Origin: Pseudomonas caspiana
GTDB lineage: Bacteria > Pseudomonadota > Gammaproteobacteria > Pseudomonadales > Pseudomonadaceae
DNA length: 64,000 bases
Direction of reading: 5' to 3'
Assembly (NCBI RefSeq): GCF_002158995.1
Contig: NZ_LOHF01000013.1
Coordinates: 62,001 to 126,000 of the forward strand
Positions within the stretch are counted from its first letter, which is position 1; each line of letters starts with the position of its first letter. This document shows, in pieces, positions 31,213-43,707 of this stretch. Made by a program: the position numbers and the translations under genes. The notes below the pieces were generated by a model, which did no database searches, was not told where the DNA came from, and worked only from the letters and a program-made list of their open reading frames with translations.

Positions 31213-32895
31213 TCAAGCTTCGGCTTTTTTGGTGGCCGCTTCGATCTTGCGAGTGATGTAAGCCTGTTGAGCGATCGACAGGGTGTTGTTCACAACCCAG
31301 TACAGAACTAGACCAGCAGGGAACCACAGGAAGAAGAACGTGAAGATGATTGGCATCATTTTCATGACCTTGGCCTGCATCGGATCCGGCGGAGTCGGGT
31401 TCAAACGCTGCTGGATGAACATGGTCGCGCCCATGATGATCGGCAGAATAAAGAACGGGTCTTTGATCGACAGGTCGGTTATCCACAGAATCCAAGGTGC
31501 CTGACGCATCTCGACGCTTTCAAGCAGAACCCAGTACAGCGACAGGAACACCGGCATTTGTACAAGAATTGGCAAGCATCCACCCAGCGGGTTGATCTTC
31601 TCTTTCTTGTACAGCTCCATCATCGCCTGCGACATTTTCTGACGATCGTCGCCATGCTGCTCTTTCAGGATCGCGAGTTTAGGAGCAACTGCGCGCATGC
31701 GAGCCATGGATTTGTAGCTGGCTGCCGACAATGGGAAGAACAGACCCTTGATCAGCATGGTCAGGAAGATAATCGACCAGCCCCAGTTACCCACAATGGC
31801 GTGGATATGTTGCAGCAACCAGAAGATCGGTTGGGCAATGAACCACAGGATGCCGTAGTCGACGGTCAATTCCAGACCTGGGGACAACTCTTTCAGTACC
31901 GCCTGGCTTTTCGGACCGGCATACAACGTGGCACTCAACTCACCTTTGCTACCCGGTGCAATTGTTACAGCCGGGCCAGTAAAACCGATGATGTAGTTGC
32001 CCTGGCTGTCTTTACGAGTCTGAACTGCGTTGGCAGTGTCCTTGCTCGGGATCCAGGCCGTTACGAAGTAGTGCTGCAACCAGGCAACCCAACCACCTTG
32101 AACGGTTTCCTTGAGCTGAGCCTTGTCGATATCTTTCATCGACACTTTTTTGTATGGCTCGGCAGCTGTCCACAGTGCGGCGCCCAGGTAGGTCGCAGTA
32201 CCCGTGGCAGTTGTGGAAGATGGATCATCGCTGCCGTCACGTTTCAGCTGAGCAAACAGGTTACCCGACCAAGGCTGGGCACTCTGGTTGTCGATCTCGT
32301 AGCTGACAACCAGATCGTACAGGCCGCGCTTGAACGTAAAGCGTTTGATGTAGTTAACACCGTTGTCGGTGAACTTCAGTTCGACTACCAGATTCTCCTG
32401 GCCATCGGCCAGTTGGTAGCTTTTCTGTGCAGACGAGTAAACCGGACGACCTGCTGGACGAGCATCGAGACCATTGCTACCGGTCAGGCCGCTTTGTGCC
32501 AGAAAAGTACGTTCGCCACCGTTATCAAACAGCTGGAACGGGACTTCAGGATGATCCTGACGACGTGGATACAGTGGCAGTCGCAGTTGAACGACGTCGC
32601 CGCCGACCGGGTCGATTGCCAGGTTGAGCACATCGGTTTTGACCTGAATGAGGTCTTTGCTGGCGACTGTCGGAGCTTCCAGAGGAGCAGCAGCTTCGCC
32701 ATTAGCGCTAGGAACATCTGCACTTGCAGACGTTTGAGCACCAGTAGCCGTGTCCGGAATGCCCGGTGCAGGTGTGCTGGCAGCAACATTCTGAGTCGGC
32801 AAGGCGGCTTGGCCGTAGTCTTGGTTCCATTTCAGAACCCCGACATAGGTCACGATTGCCAGGGCGACGATCAGGATCGTGCGTTTAATATCCAT
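31213..32895 (-). CDS. yidC: Membrane protein insertase YidC
   Basis: Inserts and folds inner-membrane proteins alone or with SecYEG; subunits a and c of ATP synthase are known clients. 560 residues: N-terminal anchor (DIKRTILIVALAIVTYVGVL), a large periplasmic beta domain, then five hydrophobic segments in the C-terminal third (NWGWSIIFLTMLIKGLFFPL; GGCLPILVQMPVFLSLYWVL). The linker after the anchor is rich in Ala, Pro and Thr. Confidence 0.96.
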   Translation of the reverse strand: MDIKRTILIVALAIVTYVGVLKWNQDYGQAALPTQNVAASTPAPGIPDTATGAQTSASADVPSANGEAAAPLEAPTVASKDLIQVKTDVLNLAIDPVGGDVVQLRLPLYPRRQDHPEVPFQLFDNGGERTFLAQSGLTGSNGLDARPAGRPVYSSAQKSYQLADGQENLVVELKFTDNGVNYIKRFTFKRGLYDLVVSYEIDNQSAQPWSGNLFAQLKRDGSDDPSSTTATGTATYLGAALWTAAEPYKKVSMKDIDKAQLKETVQGGWVAWLQHYFVTAWIPSKDTANAVQTRKDSQGNYIIGFTGPAVTIAPGSKGELSATLYAGPKSQAVLKELSPGLELTVDYGILWFIAQPIFWLLQHIHAIVGNWGWSIIFLTMLIKGLFFPLSAASYKSMARMRAVAPKLAILKEQHGDDRQKMSQAMMELYKKEKINPLGGCLPILVQMPVFLSLYWVLLESVEMRQAPWILWITDLSIKDPFFILPIIMGATMFIQQRLNPTPPDPMQAKVMKMMPIIFTFFFLWFPAGLVLYWVVNNTLSIAQQAYITRKIEAATKKAEA

Positions 32896-32897
32896 GA

Positions 32898-33143
32898 TTA
32901 CTCGGCCATCGAAGAAGAACGGGAGGTAGGGACAGGCGGAACCGGGTCATAACCACCGGGATTCCACGGATGACAGCGACCTAATCGACGAAAGGTCAGC
33001 CAGCCACCGCGCAGAAGGCCATGATTTTCAATGGCTTCATACGCGTAGCAGGAGCAACTGGGGTAGAAACGACAGTGACTGGCCATCAGCGGGCTAATGG
33101 CATAGCGATAGAACTGGATCGGAACGAGTGCCAGTTTACGCAT
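32898..33143 (-). CDS. yidD: Membrane protein insertion efficiency factor YidD
   Basis: An 81-residue protein with the diagnostic cysteine pattern [20 protein letters not shown] and the C-terminal [13 protein letters not shown]. It overlaps the end of rnpA by 8 bases and precedes yidC by 2 bases, so translation is coupled. Confidence 0.94.
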   Translation of the reverse strand: MRKLALVPIQFYRYAISPLMASHCRFYPSCSCYAYEAIENHGLLRGGWLTFRRLGRCHPWNPGGYDPVPPVPTSRSSSMAE

Positions 33144-33537
33144 CGGTACTATCTACCCCTGCAGTTTCGGTTTTTGCCTCTGGAGTCGGCCGGCTGCGTG
33201 CCAGACGTTTCCATAACTTGCCGAAATGCTGAATCAATTCGGGGCTTTCTACGTCACCCAAGCCTTTACGCGCGACAATCACGATATCCCAGCCGACCAA
33301 GTTGTCTTGGTGGTGGCGAAATGATTCGCGCATCAGGCGTTTCAAGCGGTTGCGCTCAACGGAGAGTTTGACGCTCTTTTTACCGATAACCAGCCCCAGA
33401 CGGGGGTGATCGAGGTCGTTGTTGCGCGCAAGGAGCAGGAGATTTTTCCCCGGAACCTTGCCGGTAGGGGAGTCAAAGACTGCCTTGAAATGCCGGGGAG
33501 TAAGCAAACGCTTTTCCCGACTGAAGTCCTGACTCAC
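33136..33537 (-). CDS. rnpA: Ribonuclease P protein component
   Basis: The protein subunit of RNase P; helps bind pre-tRNA 5' leaders. RNR motif region [14 protein letters not shown] and the N-terminal [17 protein letters not shown] are clear. The GTG at 33537 gives [11 protein letters not shown] (133 residues), the usual Pseudomonas N-terminus. The frame stays open through rpmH up to 33633, but that part has no family match. GGAG lies directly against the GTG, so initiation probably depends on coupling from rpmH, whose stop is 16 bases away. Confidence 0.93.
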   Translation of the reverse strand: MSQDFSREKRLLTPRHFKAVFDSPTGKVPGKNLLLLARNNDLDHPRLGLVIGKKSVKLSVERNRLKRLMRESFRHHQDNLVGWDIVIVARKGLGDVESPELIQHFGKLWKRLARSRPTPEAKTETAGVDSTDA

Positions 33538-33553
33538 CTCCAGTGCCGGATTA

Positions 33554-33688
33554 TCAAACTGCCAGACGCGCACGACCTTTGGCGCGGCGACGCGACAGGA
33601 CGGCACGGCCGTTCTTGGTGGCCATGCGAGCACGGAAGCCGTGAGTGCGAGCGCGTTTGATAGTGCTTGGTTGGAAAGTACGTTTCAT
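33554..33688 (-). CDS. rpmH: 50S ribosomal protein L34
   Basis: A very basic 44-residue protein translated from 33688: [20 protein letters not shown], then [20 protein letters not shown], ending RLAV and TGA. It matches L34 end to end. It is the first gene of the rpmH-rnpA-yidD-yidC unit and reads away from oriC. Confidence 0.97.
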   Translation of the reverse strand: MKRTFQPSTIKRARTHGFRARMATKNGRAVLSRRRAKGRARLAV

Positions 33689-33748
33689 GGCGTGTTACCT
33701 GGTTCGTCCACAACGGGCCGGAATGGCCCCCGTTTTAAGAGACCGGGG

Positions 33749-33777
33749 ATTCTAGAGAAAGCAAGCCTCTAGGTCAA
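33749..33777 (-). promoter_or_regulatory. rpmH sigma-70 promoter
   Basis: On the minus strand TTGACC (complement of 33772-33777), 17 bases, then TAGAAT (complement of 33749-33754), with a GC-rich discriminator (CCCCGG) after it. That discriminator is typical of stringently controlled ribosomal promoters. Confidence 0.8.
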
Positions 33778-33849
33778 TTTCCAACCAACGTTTCCTTCAT
33801 TTAGTTATGTAACTGCTCTCGGATCACTTTTCACCGCTTCCCGAGGTTT

Positions 33850-34273
33850 TACGTCTTGCCCAGATATAGAAATAAAGAAGAGAAGTATTTAAAGCTTCTT
33901 TATAGAGCTTATTAAAGCAAGGCAGGACATCTTCTGTGGATAACTACTCTAAAGCCTCTAGAATCAAGCTGTACAGAGAATGACAACACTGTCGAGAAAC
34001 AGTGCTCTGCCTGTGCTGCGCTGTCGGAAAACCTGTGTGTGGAATGGCATTTTATCCACAGAGCGTTTATCCACAGATTTCAGGGTCTGGTTATGCAAAG
34101 AGCTGAGGCTGGGTTATCCACAGGGCTTATGCACATGCCGTTGGTCGGCTTGATTGCATATAAACGCTGGATTTATCCCGGACTCCAAGCCACCTACATG
34201 TGGATAAGTACCGCGGCGGTCGGTACAATGGCGGCTGTTTTTGCCTCACCGGCTTTTAACCTAGGGGATGTCC
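33850..34273. other. oriC: Chromosomal replication origin oriC
   Basis: A non-coding region between rpmH and dnaA. AT-rich unwinding tract at 33862-33920. Exact DnaA boxes: TGTGGATAA at 33935-33943 and 34199-34207, TTATCCACA at 34052-34060, 34067-34075 and 34114-34122, with near matches at 34091 and 34127. A 23-bp motif starting TGTACAGAGAAT (33970-33992) recurs upstream of mnmG. The box nearest dnaA (34199) lies about 70 bases before its start and may also serve autoregulation. Confidence 0.93.
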
Positions 34274-35785
34274 GTGTCATTGGAACTTTGGCAGCAATGC
34301 GTAGAGCTTTTGCGCGATGAGCTGCCTGCCCAGCAATTCAACACCTGGATCCGTCCGCTACAGGTTGAAGCCGAAGGCGACGAGTTGCGTGTCTATGCAC
34401 CGAACCGTTTTGTTCTCGATTGGGTCAACGAAAAGTACCTGAGTCGTTTGCTTGAACTGTTGGGGGAGCATGGCCAAGGTTTGGCCCCCGCGCTTTCTCT
34501 ATTAATAGGTAGCAAGCGCAGTTCCGCCCCTCGTGCAGCACCGAATGCGCCATTGGCTGCGGCTGCTTCGCAAGCCATAGCGGCAAGCCAGCCTGTGAGT
34601 CAGGCGCCCGCACCTGCTCAAGTGGCCACTCCTGCACCCGTACAGCCACAGGTAAACGACGAGCCCTCTCGCGATAGCTTCGACCCGATGGCTGGTGCCA
34701 GTTCTCAGCAAGCGCCTGCTCGAGCCGAGCAGCGTACTGTTCAGGTTGAAGGTGCCCTCAAACACACCAGCTATCTGAACCGCACGTTCACCTTCGAGAA
34801 TTTTGTCGAGGGTAAGTCCAACCAGCTGGCCCGCGCTGCTGCCTGGCAGGTGGCGGATAATCCCAAGCATGGTTACAACCCGCTCTTCCTTTATGGTGGT
34901 GTGGGCTTGGGTAAAACGCACTTGATGCACGCTGTGGGTAACCACCTGCTCAAGAAGAATCCGAATGCCAAAGTGGTATACCTGCATTCGGAGCGTTTTG
35001 TGGCCGACATGGTCAAAGCACTTCAGTTGAACGCAATCAATGAGTTCAAACGTTTTTACCGTTCGGTGGATGCGTTGCTGATCGATGACATTCAGTTTTT
35101 CGCCCGAAAGGAGCGCTCTCAGGAAGAGTTTTTCCATACCTTCAACGCTCTGCTCGAAGGCGGTCAGCAGGTCATTCTGACCAGCGATCGTTATCCGAAA
35201 GAGATTGAGGGGCTGGAAGAGCGTCTGAAGTCTCGGTTCGGCTGGGGCCTGACAGTTGCTGTCGAGCCGCCAGAACTTGAGACCCGGGTCGCGATCCTGA
35301 TGAAAAAAGCGGATCAGGCGAAGGTGGATCTGCCTCACGATGCTGCATTCTTTATTGCGCAACGTATCCGATCGAACGTTCGCGAACTTGAAGGTGCGCT
35401 CAAGCGTGTTATTGCTCACTCGCACTTCATGGGCCGTGAGATCACAATCGAGCTGATTCGCGAGTCGTTGAAAGACCTGTTGGCATTGCAGGACAAGCTG
35501 GTAAGTGTGGATAACATTCAGCGCACTGTAGCCGAGTACTACAAGATCAAGATTTCCGACCTGCTGTCCAAGCGTCGTTCCCGATCTGTAGCCCGGCCGC
35601 GTCAGGTGGCGATGGCGTTGTCCAAGGAACTGACTAACCACAGTCTGCCGGAAATTGGGGATGTGTTTGGCGGTCGCGATCACACCACGGTGCTGCACGC
35701 TTGCCGCAAGATCAATGAATTGAAGGAATCCGACGCGGATATTCGCGAGGACTACAAGAACCTGCTGCGTACACTGACCACTTGA
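34274..35785 (+). CDS. dnaA: Chromosomal replication initiator protein DnaA
   Basis: An AAA+ initiator that binds the DnaA boxes and opens oriC. Domain I ([20 protein letters not shown]), a long Ala/Pro/Gln-rich linker (about residues 85-160), Walker [16 protein letters not shown], Walker [11 protein letters not shown], and the C-terminal DNA-binding signature [16 protein letters not shown]. The GTG at 34274 (MSLELWQQC) agrees with the usual Pseudomonas start and lies 6 bases after GGGG; the ATG at 34268 is in frame but lies directly against that ribosome site. About 503 residues. Confidence 0.97.
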   Translation: MSLELWQQCVELLRDELPAQQFNTWIRPLQVEAEGDELRVYAPNRFVLDWVNEKYLSRLLELLGEHGQGLAPALSLLIGSKRSSAPRAAPNAPLAAAASQAIAASQPVSQAPAPAQVATPAPVQPQVNDEPSRDSFDPMAGASSQQAPARAEQRTVQVEGALKHTSYLNRTFTFENFVEGKSNQLARAAAWQVADNPKHGYNPLFLYGGVGLGKTHLMHAVGNHLLKKNPNAKVVYLHSERFVADMVKALQLNAINEFKRFYRSVDALLIDDIQFFARKERSQEEFFHTFNALLEGGQQVILTSDRYPKEIEGLEERLKSRFGWGLTVAVEPPELETRVAILMKKADQAKVDLPHDAAFFIAQRIRSNVRELEGALKRVIAHSHFMGREITIELIRESLKDLLALQDKLVSVDNIQRTVAEYYKIKISDLLSKRRSRSVARPRQVAMALSKELTNHSLPEIGDVFGGRDHTTVLHACRKINELKESDADIREDYKNLLRTLTT

Positions 35786-35823
35786 TGACATCAGCGCAGC
35801 TTATTAAGGCAAGGGACTAGACC

Positions 35824-36927
35824 ATGCATTTCACCATTCAACGCGAAGCCCTGTTGAAACCCCTGCAATTGGTCGCCGGCGTTGTTGAACGCCGCCAGAC
35901 CCTGCCGGTGCTCTCCAACGTTCTTCTGGTTGTCGAAGGGCAGCAGCTATCGTTGACCGGCACTGATCTTGAAGTCGAACTGGTTGGCCGTGTTCAGCTG
36001 GAAGAACCTGCTGAGCCGGGCGAGATCACTGTCCCTGCACGCAAGCTGATGGACATTTGCAAAAGCCTGCCGAACGACGTGCTGATCGACATCAAGGTTG
36101 ATGATGCAAAGCTGATCGTCAAGGCTGGCCGTAGCCGCTTCACGTTGTCGACATTGCCTGCCAATGACTTCCCTACCGTTGAAGAAGGGCCTGGCTCGCT
36201 GACCTTTAACCTGGTTCAAAGCAAGCTGCGTCGTTTGATCGAGCGCACCAGTTTTGCGATGGCTCAGCAGGACGTTCGTTACTACCTCAATGGTATGTTG
36301 CTGGAAGTGAGCGCCGGTGTTCTTCGTGCTGTTGCCACCGACGGTCACCGTTTGGCAATGTGCTCGATGACTGCCGAGATCGAACAGGCTGATCGTCACC
36401 AGGTAATCGTTCCACGCAAAGGTATTCTGGAGATGGCGCGGCTGCTGACAGAACAGGACGGTATCGTCAGTATTGTTCTGGGCCAGCATCACATCCGCGC
36501 GACCACCGGCGAGTTTACTTTCACGTCCAAGCTGGTTGACGGTAAATTCCCGGACTACGAGCGTGTCCTGCCTAAGGGTGGCGATAAACTTGTACTGGGC
36601 GATCGCCAGGCATTGCGTGAAGCGTTCAGCCGCACAGCAATTTTGTCCAACGAGAAGTACCGCGGCATCCGTCTGCAACTGGCCAGTGGTCAGCTGAAAA
36701 TCCAGGCGAACAACCCCGAGCAGGAAGAAGCGGAAGAAGAAATCAGCGTCGACTACAACGGCGCTTCTCTGGAGATCGGTTTCAACGTCAGCTACTTGCT
36801 CGACGTGCTGGGCGTAATGACTACCGAGCAAGTTCGTTTGATCCTGTCTGACTCCAACAGCAGTGCGCTGGTGCAGGAATCTGATAATGACGACTCTGCT
36901 TATGTAGTTATGCCGATGCGTCTGTAA
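35824..36927 (+). CDS. dnaN: DNA polymerase III beta sliding clamp
   Basis: A ring clamp that tethers polymerases. 367 residues in three similar domains (first begins MHFTIQREALLKPLQLVAGV). The C-terminus YVVMPMRL is the conserved clamp end. Located 38 bases after dnaA on the same strand. Confidence 0.97.
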   Translation: MHFTIQREALLKPLQLVAGVVERRQTLPVLSNVLLVVEGQQLSLTGTDLEVELVGRVQLEEPAEPGEITVPARKLMDICKSLPNDVLIDIKVDDAKLIVKAGRSRFTLSTLPANDFPTVEEGPGSLTFNLVQSKLRRLIERTSFAMAQQDVRYYLNGMLLEVSAGVLRAVATDGHRLAMCSMTAEIEQADRHQVIVPRKGILEMARLLTEQDGIVSIVLGQHHIRATTGEFTFTSKLVDGKFPDYERVLPKGGDKLVLGDRQALREAFSRTAILSNEKYRGIRLQLASGQLKIQANNPEQEEAEEEISVDYNGASLEIGFNVSYLLDVLGVMTTEQVRLILSDSNSSALVQESDNDDSAYVVMPMRL

Positions 36928-36947
36928 CCATGTTCAGCAGAAGCTAG

Positions 36948-40473
<3,526 letters not shown>

Positions 40474-40482
40474 ATAAAGTTG

Positions 40483-40545
40483 TGGCCGGAAACGGCCATC
40501 CTCACTACGCCATGAAAAAGCCAACCTCTGGGTTGGCTTTTTTTA
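40483..40545. terminator. Tandem terminators after gyrB
   Basis: A first short stem TGGCCG-GAAA-CGGCCA follows gyrB at once. A second, stronger one pairs AAAAAGCCAACC (40515-40526) with GGTTGGCTTTTT (40531-40542). The second works in both directions and its T-run overlaps the stop codon of the convergent AraC-type gene. Confidence 0.9.
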
Positions 40546-41511
40546 TGGCGTTGAATTGCTTGGGTGCTCAGGCGTGTTCAGGCCCTCACTGTAGGTGCGG
40601 ATCGTGCCTGGAGACACACCCACCGAGCGTTTGAATGCACGGCCAAACGCGGCCAATGAACCGTAACCTAACTGGCTTGCAATGGTTTCCATGGGTTGTC
40701 GCTCGCGACTCAGGCTAAGCAGAGCCAGTCGCATCCTTAAATCCGTGAGGTATCGAAGCGGGGAAACGCCAGTAGCCTGAAGGAAACGCTGGGCAAAAAC
40801 AGAGCGCGACTGCCCTGCTTCGCTTGCCAGAGACGCTACTGTCCAGCTTCTACCGGGGTGTTTGTGCATCATTACAAGGGCTTTACTCAGCCGAGGATCA
40901 TGTAACGCTCCTAACCATCCTGCTGCACCGCGCTCATCTGCCACCCAATCCCTTATAACAAGTGCAGCGACCACCTCTGCGAGGCGCGCCAGAATCCCTA
41001 GGTGGCCGGCTTTTAACATCAATGACTCACGCTCCATAGCGTCCAGCATGGGGCAGATCTCGGGTGACGCCTGCGACAGTGTACTCGCCAGTAATACCTC
41101 TGGCATGGCAGCAACCAGCGGTTGCATGCCGCCGAGTTCCAACTCCATACAGCAGCTGAAAATAACCGGACCTTGGCAAGCACTCCCTTCCTCTTCGCTA
41201 AAAAAATCAAAGGCGAATGGCTTTGCGCTGGATGAAGGCGTTCTCTCGGAAGACAAAATCGCATGAGGTCCGCCACGAGGTATCAGGACTGCGGTCCCTG
41301 TATCCATTCGATACAGGTTGTTGCCTGGGCTGCGGAGCCAGAGAGGCCCGCGCCCTACGAAGTGAAACTGCGCGCGACCCGCTGCATTACTGAAACCCAC
41401 CCCCGGAAAGTCCCGGATTTCTATTCTGCGAAACTGTACGCCCATAAGACGCATGCCTGATAACAATTCGCTGATCAGCTCACTTGGATCAGTTTGAATA
41501 GGCAAAGCCAT
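40543..41511 (-). CDS. AraC-family transcriptional regulator with cupin domain
   Basis: A 322-residue regulator: N-terminal cupin_6-type sensor (FVGRGPLWLRSPGNNLYRMD; VLIPRGGPHAILSS) and C-terminal double HTH (WTVASLASEAGQSRSVFAQR; PMETIASQLGYGSLAAFGRA). The ATG at 41511 gives MALPIQTDPSEL; 8 more codons are open upstream. Divergent from the hydrolase gene and separated from it by about 106 bp, so it probably controls it. This pair interrupts the ordinary core order after gyrB. Confidence 0.88.
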   Translation of the reverse strand: MALPIQTDPSELISELLSGMRLMGVQFRRIEIRDFPGVGFSNAAGRAQFHFVGRGPLWLRSPGNNLYRMDTGTAVLIPRGGPHAILSSERTPSSSAKPFAFDFFSEEEGSACQGPVIFSCCMELELGGMQPLVAAMPEVLLASTLSQASPEICPMLDAMERESLMLKAGHLGILARLAEVVAALVIRDWVADERGAAGWLGALHDPRLSKALVMMHKHPGRSWTVASLASEAGQSRSVFAQRFLQATGVSPLRYLTDLRMRLALLSLSRERQPMETIASQLGYGSLAAFGRAFKRSVGVSPGTIRTYSEGLNTPEHPSNSTP

Positions 41512-41580
41512 TATCACTCCAGGACGATCAATCAATATCTACAGAGCTCAGATCATAGACCGTCCTTTGCCGCCTACCTA

Positions 41581-41612
41581 GACTCCAATGCTCAACTTTG
41601 GGCACTGGAGTC
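41581..41612 (+). promoter_or_regulatory. Hairpin overlapping the hydrolase ribosome binding site
   Basis: GACTCCA (41581-41587) and TGGAGTC (41606-41612) are perfect arms; TGC/GCA inside extend the stem past one mismatch. The right arm contains the GGAG of the hydrolase gene, 7 bases before its ATG at 41618. In RNA the stem would hide the ribosome site; as DNA it could be an AraC-type or other operator. Confidence 0.5.
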
Positions 41613-41617
41613 ATCTC

Positions 41618-42541
41618 ATGAGTCATCGTTTTGGTTATCGATTGCTAGGCCGCGCTTGGGTGATAGCGTTATTGACGGCTCTTTCATCTCTATCTATCGC
41701 AGCCGAGAAGAGCTACACGGTAACTGCTCCGGACGGCGTCAGAATCGCCGTTCAGGAGGCTGGTAATCCAGACGGCCCGGCTATTATCTTCATTCATGGC
41801 TTACTCGGTAGCCGCTTGAATTGGGAAAAGCAGACGGGTAGTCCGGAGCTGCAGCGCTATCGTATGGTCACCTATGACCTGCGAGGCCATGGCCTTTCCG
41901 ACAAGCCTGAAGACTCCAGCGCTTATCTCGACGGGCGTCGATCCGCAGATGATCTGGCTGCTGTTATGAAGGCGACGGGCAGCCCGCGCCCGGTGCTGGT
42001 TGGTTGGTCTTTGGGTGGAGTAGTTATATCCAATTACCTGGCCGCTTATGGTGACGCTGATCTCGGTGGGATCATGTATGTCGATGGCGTGATCGAGCTT
42101 AACGCTGCGTTGATTACCTCACACCCGGAGGTGTACACGGGGCTGGCATCTGATGATCTCAAAACACACCTGGAGGCCATAAGTAAATTCCTCGCTCTTT
42201 GCTTCTACACCCAGCCGGATGTGCCGACTTTCGAACTGCTGTTGGCGAATGCTGCGATGGCGTCTTGGACAATGACACGTGCAACTCCGTCAATGACGGT
42301 GGCCGCCGCAGAGGGTATACCCAAGGCGAAGGTGCCCGTCTTGATGCTGTATGGCGCGAAGGATCAGCTCGTCAATGTTCAGCCCTCTATGGCGCGCGCA
42401 AAGCAGTTGAATCCTCGCGTTCAGACAAAGGTATATGAGAACTCAGGCCACGCTCCATTCTTGGAGGAATCGGCGCGTTTCAATCACGATTTATCGACGT
42501 TCATGGCATCACCAACAGGCGCCACGCCGTCGAGTAAGTGA
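41618..42541 (+). CDS. Exported alpha/beta-hydrolase
   Basis: A 307-residue hydrolase. A signal peptide (MSHRFGYRLLGRAWVIALLT ... SIAAEKS) predicts periplasmic export. Alpha/beta-hydrolase landmarks: oxyanion HG (FIHGLLGSRLNWEK), nucleophile elbow GWSLGG, acid in LYGAKDQLV and catalytic His in NSGHAPFLEE. These fit an esterase, lactonase or haloperoxidase-like hydrolase of the AB hydrolase_1 family. A frame extension to 41588 is not needed since 41618 has GGAG at good distance. The substrate is unknown. Confidence 0.87.
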   Translation: MSHRFGYRLLGRAWVIALLTALSSLSIAAEKSYTVTAPDGVRIAVQEAGNPDGPAIIFIHGLLGSRLNWEKQTGSPELQRYRMVTYDLRGHGLSDKPEDSSAYLDGRRSADDLAAVMKATGSPRPVLVGWSLGGVVISNYLAAYGDADLGGIMYVDGVIELNAALITSHPEVYTGLASDDLKTHLEAISKFLALCFYTQPDVPTFELLLANAAMASWTMTRATPSMTVAAAEGIPKAKVPVLMLYGAKDQLVNVQPSMARAKQLNPRVQTKVYENSGHAPFLEESARFNHDLSTFMASPTGATPSSK

Positions 42542-42613
42542 CGGCTTCCAATCGTGATAACGGATCCATGTGCGACTGGTGCGATCCTCAGGCCAGGACT
42601 TGGATTAGGGTAT

Positions 42614-42627
42614 GTTCCACGTGGAAC
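42614..42627. other. parS: parS site 3 (downstream of the hydrolase gene)
   Basis: GTTCCACGTGGAAC, with TGTTCCACGTGGAACG as 16-mer. About 4.6 kb from site 2, in a 350-bp intergenic gap (42542-42890) that otherwise holds only a terminator and a DnaA box (42878-42886). Confidence 0.93.
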
Positions 42628-42734
42628 GTGTATTTGGTACCAGAAGTGATTTCGCCATGAGGGATAGTTTGAAAGGGGGTGGCCACCAGAGCCGCTTTAA
42701 AAGTCTCTATGGTAAATGCCCAAAATCAGACATA

Positions 42735-42765
42735 AAAAAACCGACCCTAAAAGGTCGGTTTTAGA
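42735..42765. terminator. Bidirectional terminator between convergent genes
   Basis: AAAACCGACC (42737-42746), 6-base loop, GGTCGGTTTT (42753-42762), with A- and T-runs on both sides. Serves the hydrolase (plus) and the acyltransferase (minus). Confidence 0.88.
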
Positions 42766-42890
42766 AGCTCATAAAAACTTATGCACGTTTTTGGCTCTTT
42801 AATGAGCATCGGAAATAAGCAGTAAATCCAAGGCTTTGCCGCCGATTTTTTCGAAAAATTCAAAAACAGTGCACAGGTTATCCACAAAAC

Positions 42891-43661
42891 TCAGATTACA
42901 GCTCGCTCGCTGCTCGACACCGGTGCGGCGATCGAGCCCAAGGCTTTCTGAGTGTCTTCGTTCCATGTTTGAACGCGGTCGTTCAGTGCAGCAATGGCAC
43001 GTGGGCCTTCGCCCTCTGCGTACATCGGTTCGCCAATCACGACCTGAATAGTCCCTGGCTTTTTCGCCCAGCCTTCCTTCGGCCAGAACTTGCCAGCGTT
43101 GTGCGCGATTGGCAGCACGGGCAGGTTTGCGTTGACCGCCAATGCAGTGCCGCCACGAGAGAATTTACCAACCTGGCCAAACGGGACGCGAGTGCCTTCC
43201 GGAAAGATCAGTACCCAGACGCCGTCTTTGAGCAGCTCGTCGCCCTTCTTAGCGATTTGCTTGAGTGCTGCTTTGGGGTTCTCGCGATCAATTGCGATAG
43301 GACGCAGCATCGCCATCGCCCAGCCAAAGAACGGGACATACAGCAGCTCACGCTTGAGCACCTGACTCAGTGGCGAGAAGTACTGCGACAGGAAGAAGGT
43401 TTCCCAAGTGCTCTGGTGGTTGGAGATGATCACGCAGGGCGTCTTGGGGACATTTTCCGCACCGGTCACTTCAACCCGGATATTCAGGAACACGCGAGTC
43501 AACCAGATTGCACAGCGGCACCAGTAGACGTTGATGAAGCGATAGCGAGCCTTGAATGGCAGAAACGGAGCGATGAAGAAGCTTAATGTGCACCACAGCA
43601 GAGAGCTGGTGCCTAGCAACAGGTAGAAGAGAAAAGTCCTGATTGCCTGGATGATCGACAT
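42891..43661 (-). CDS. 1-acyl-sn-glycerol-3-phosphate acyltransferase (PlsC-like)
   Basis: A membrane-bound acyltransferase of phospholipid synthesis. 256 residues. Two N-terminal hydrophobic segments (IRTFLFYLLLGTSSLLWCTL; FFIAPFLPF), the NHQSTWE (NHx4D-type, here ending in Glu) active-site motif, FPEGTRVPFG and PVLPIAHNAG. ATG at 43661 gives MSIIQAIRTF; the 51 codons open upstream run back into gmhB and are not supported. Follows gmhB. Confidence 0.9.
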   Translation of the reverse strand: MSIIQAIRTFLFYLLLGTSSLLWCTLSFFIAPFLPFKARYRFINVYWCRCAIWLTRVFLNIRVEVTGAENVPKTPCVIISNHQSTWETFFLSQYFSPLSQVLKRELLYVPFFGWAMAMLRPIAIDRENPKAALKQIAKKGDELLKDGVWVLIFPEGTRVPFGQVGKFSRGGTALAVNANLPVLPIAHNAGKFWPKEGWAKKPGTIQVVIGEPMYAEGEGPRAIAALNDRVQTWNEDTQKALGSIAAPVSSSERAVI

Positions 43662-43707
43662 AGTTGCTTTTACCGTACGGGCGAATGCCCGTTCATCAAG
43701 CGTACCG

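Noticed and set aside
33538..33633. N-terminal extension of RnpA through rpmH
   Set aside because: The sequence is the rpmH gene in another frame, and family members begin at MSQDF or MVSQDF.
34502..35791. Minus-strand frame across dnaA (429 codons)
   Set aside because: Same shadow effect; dnaA motifs are all on the plus strand.
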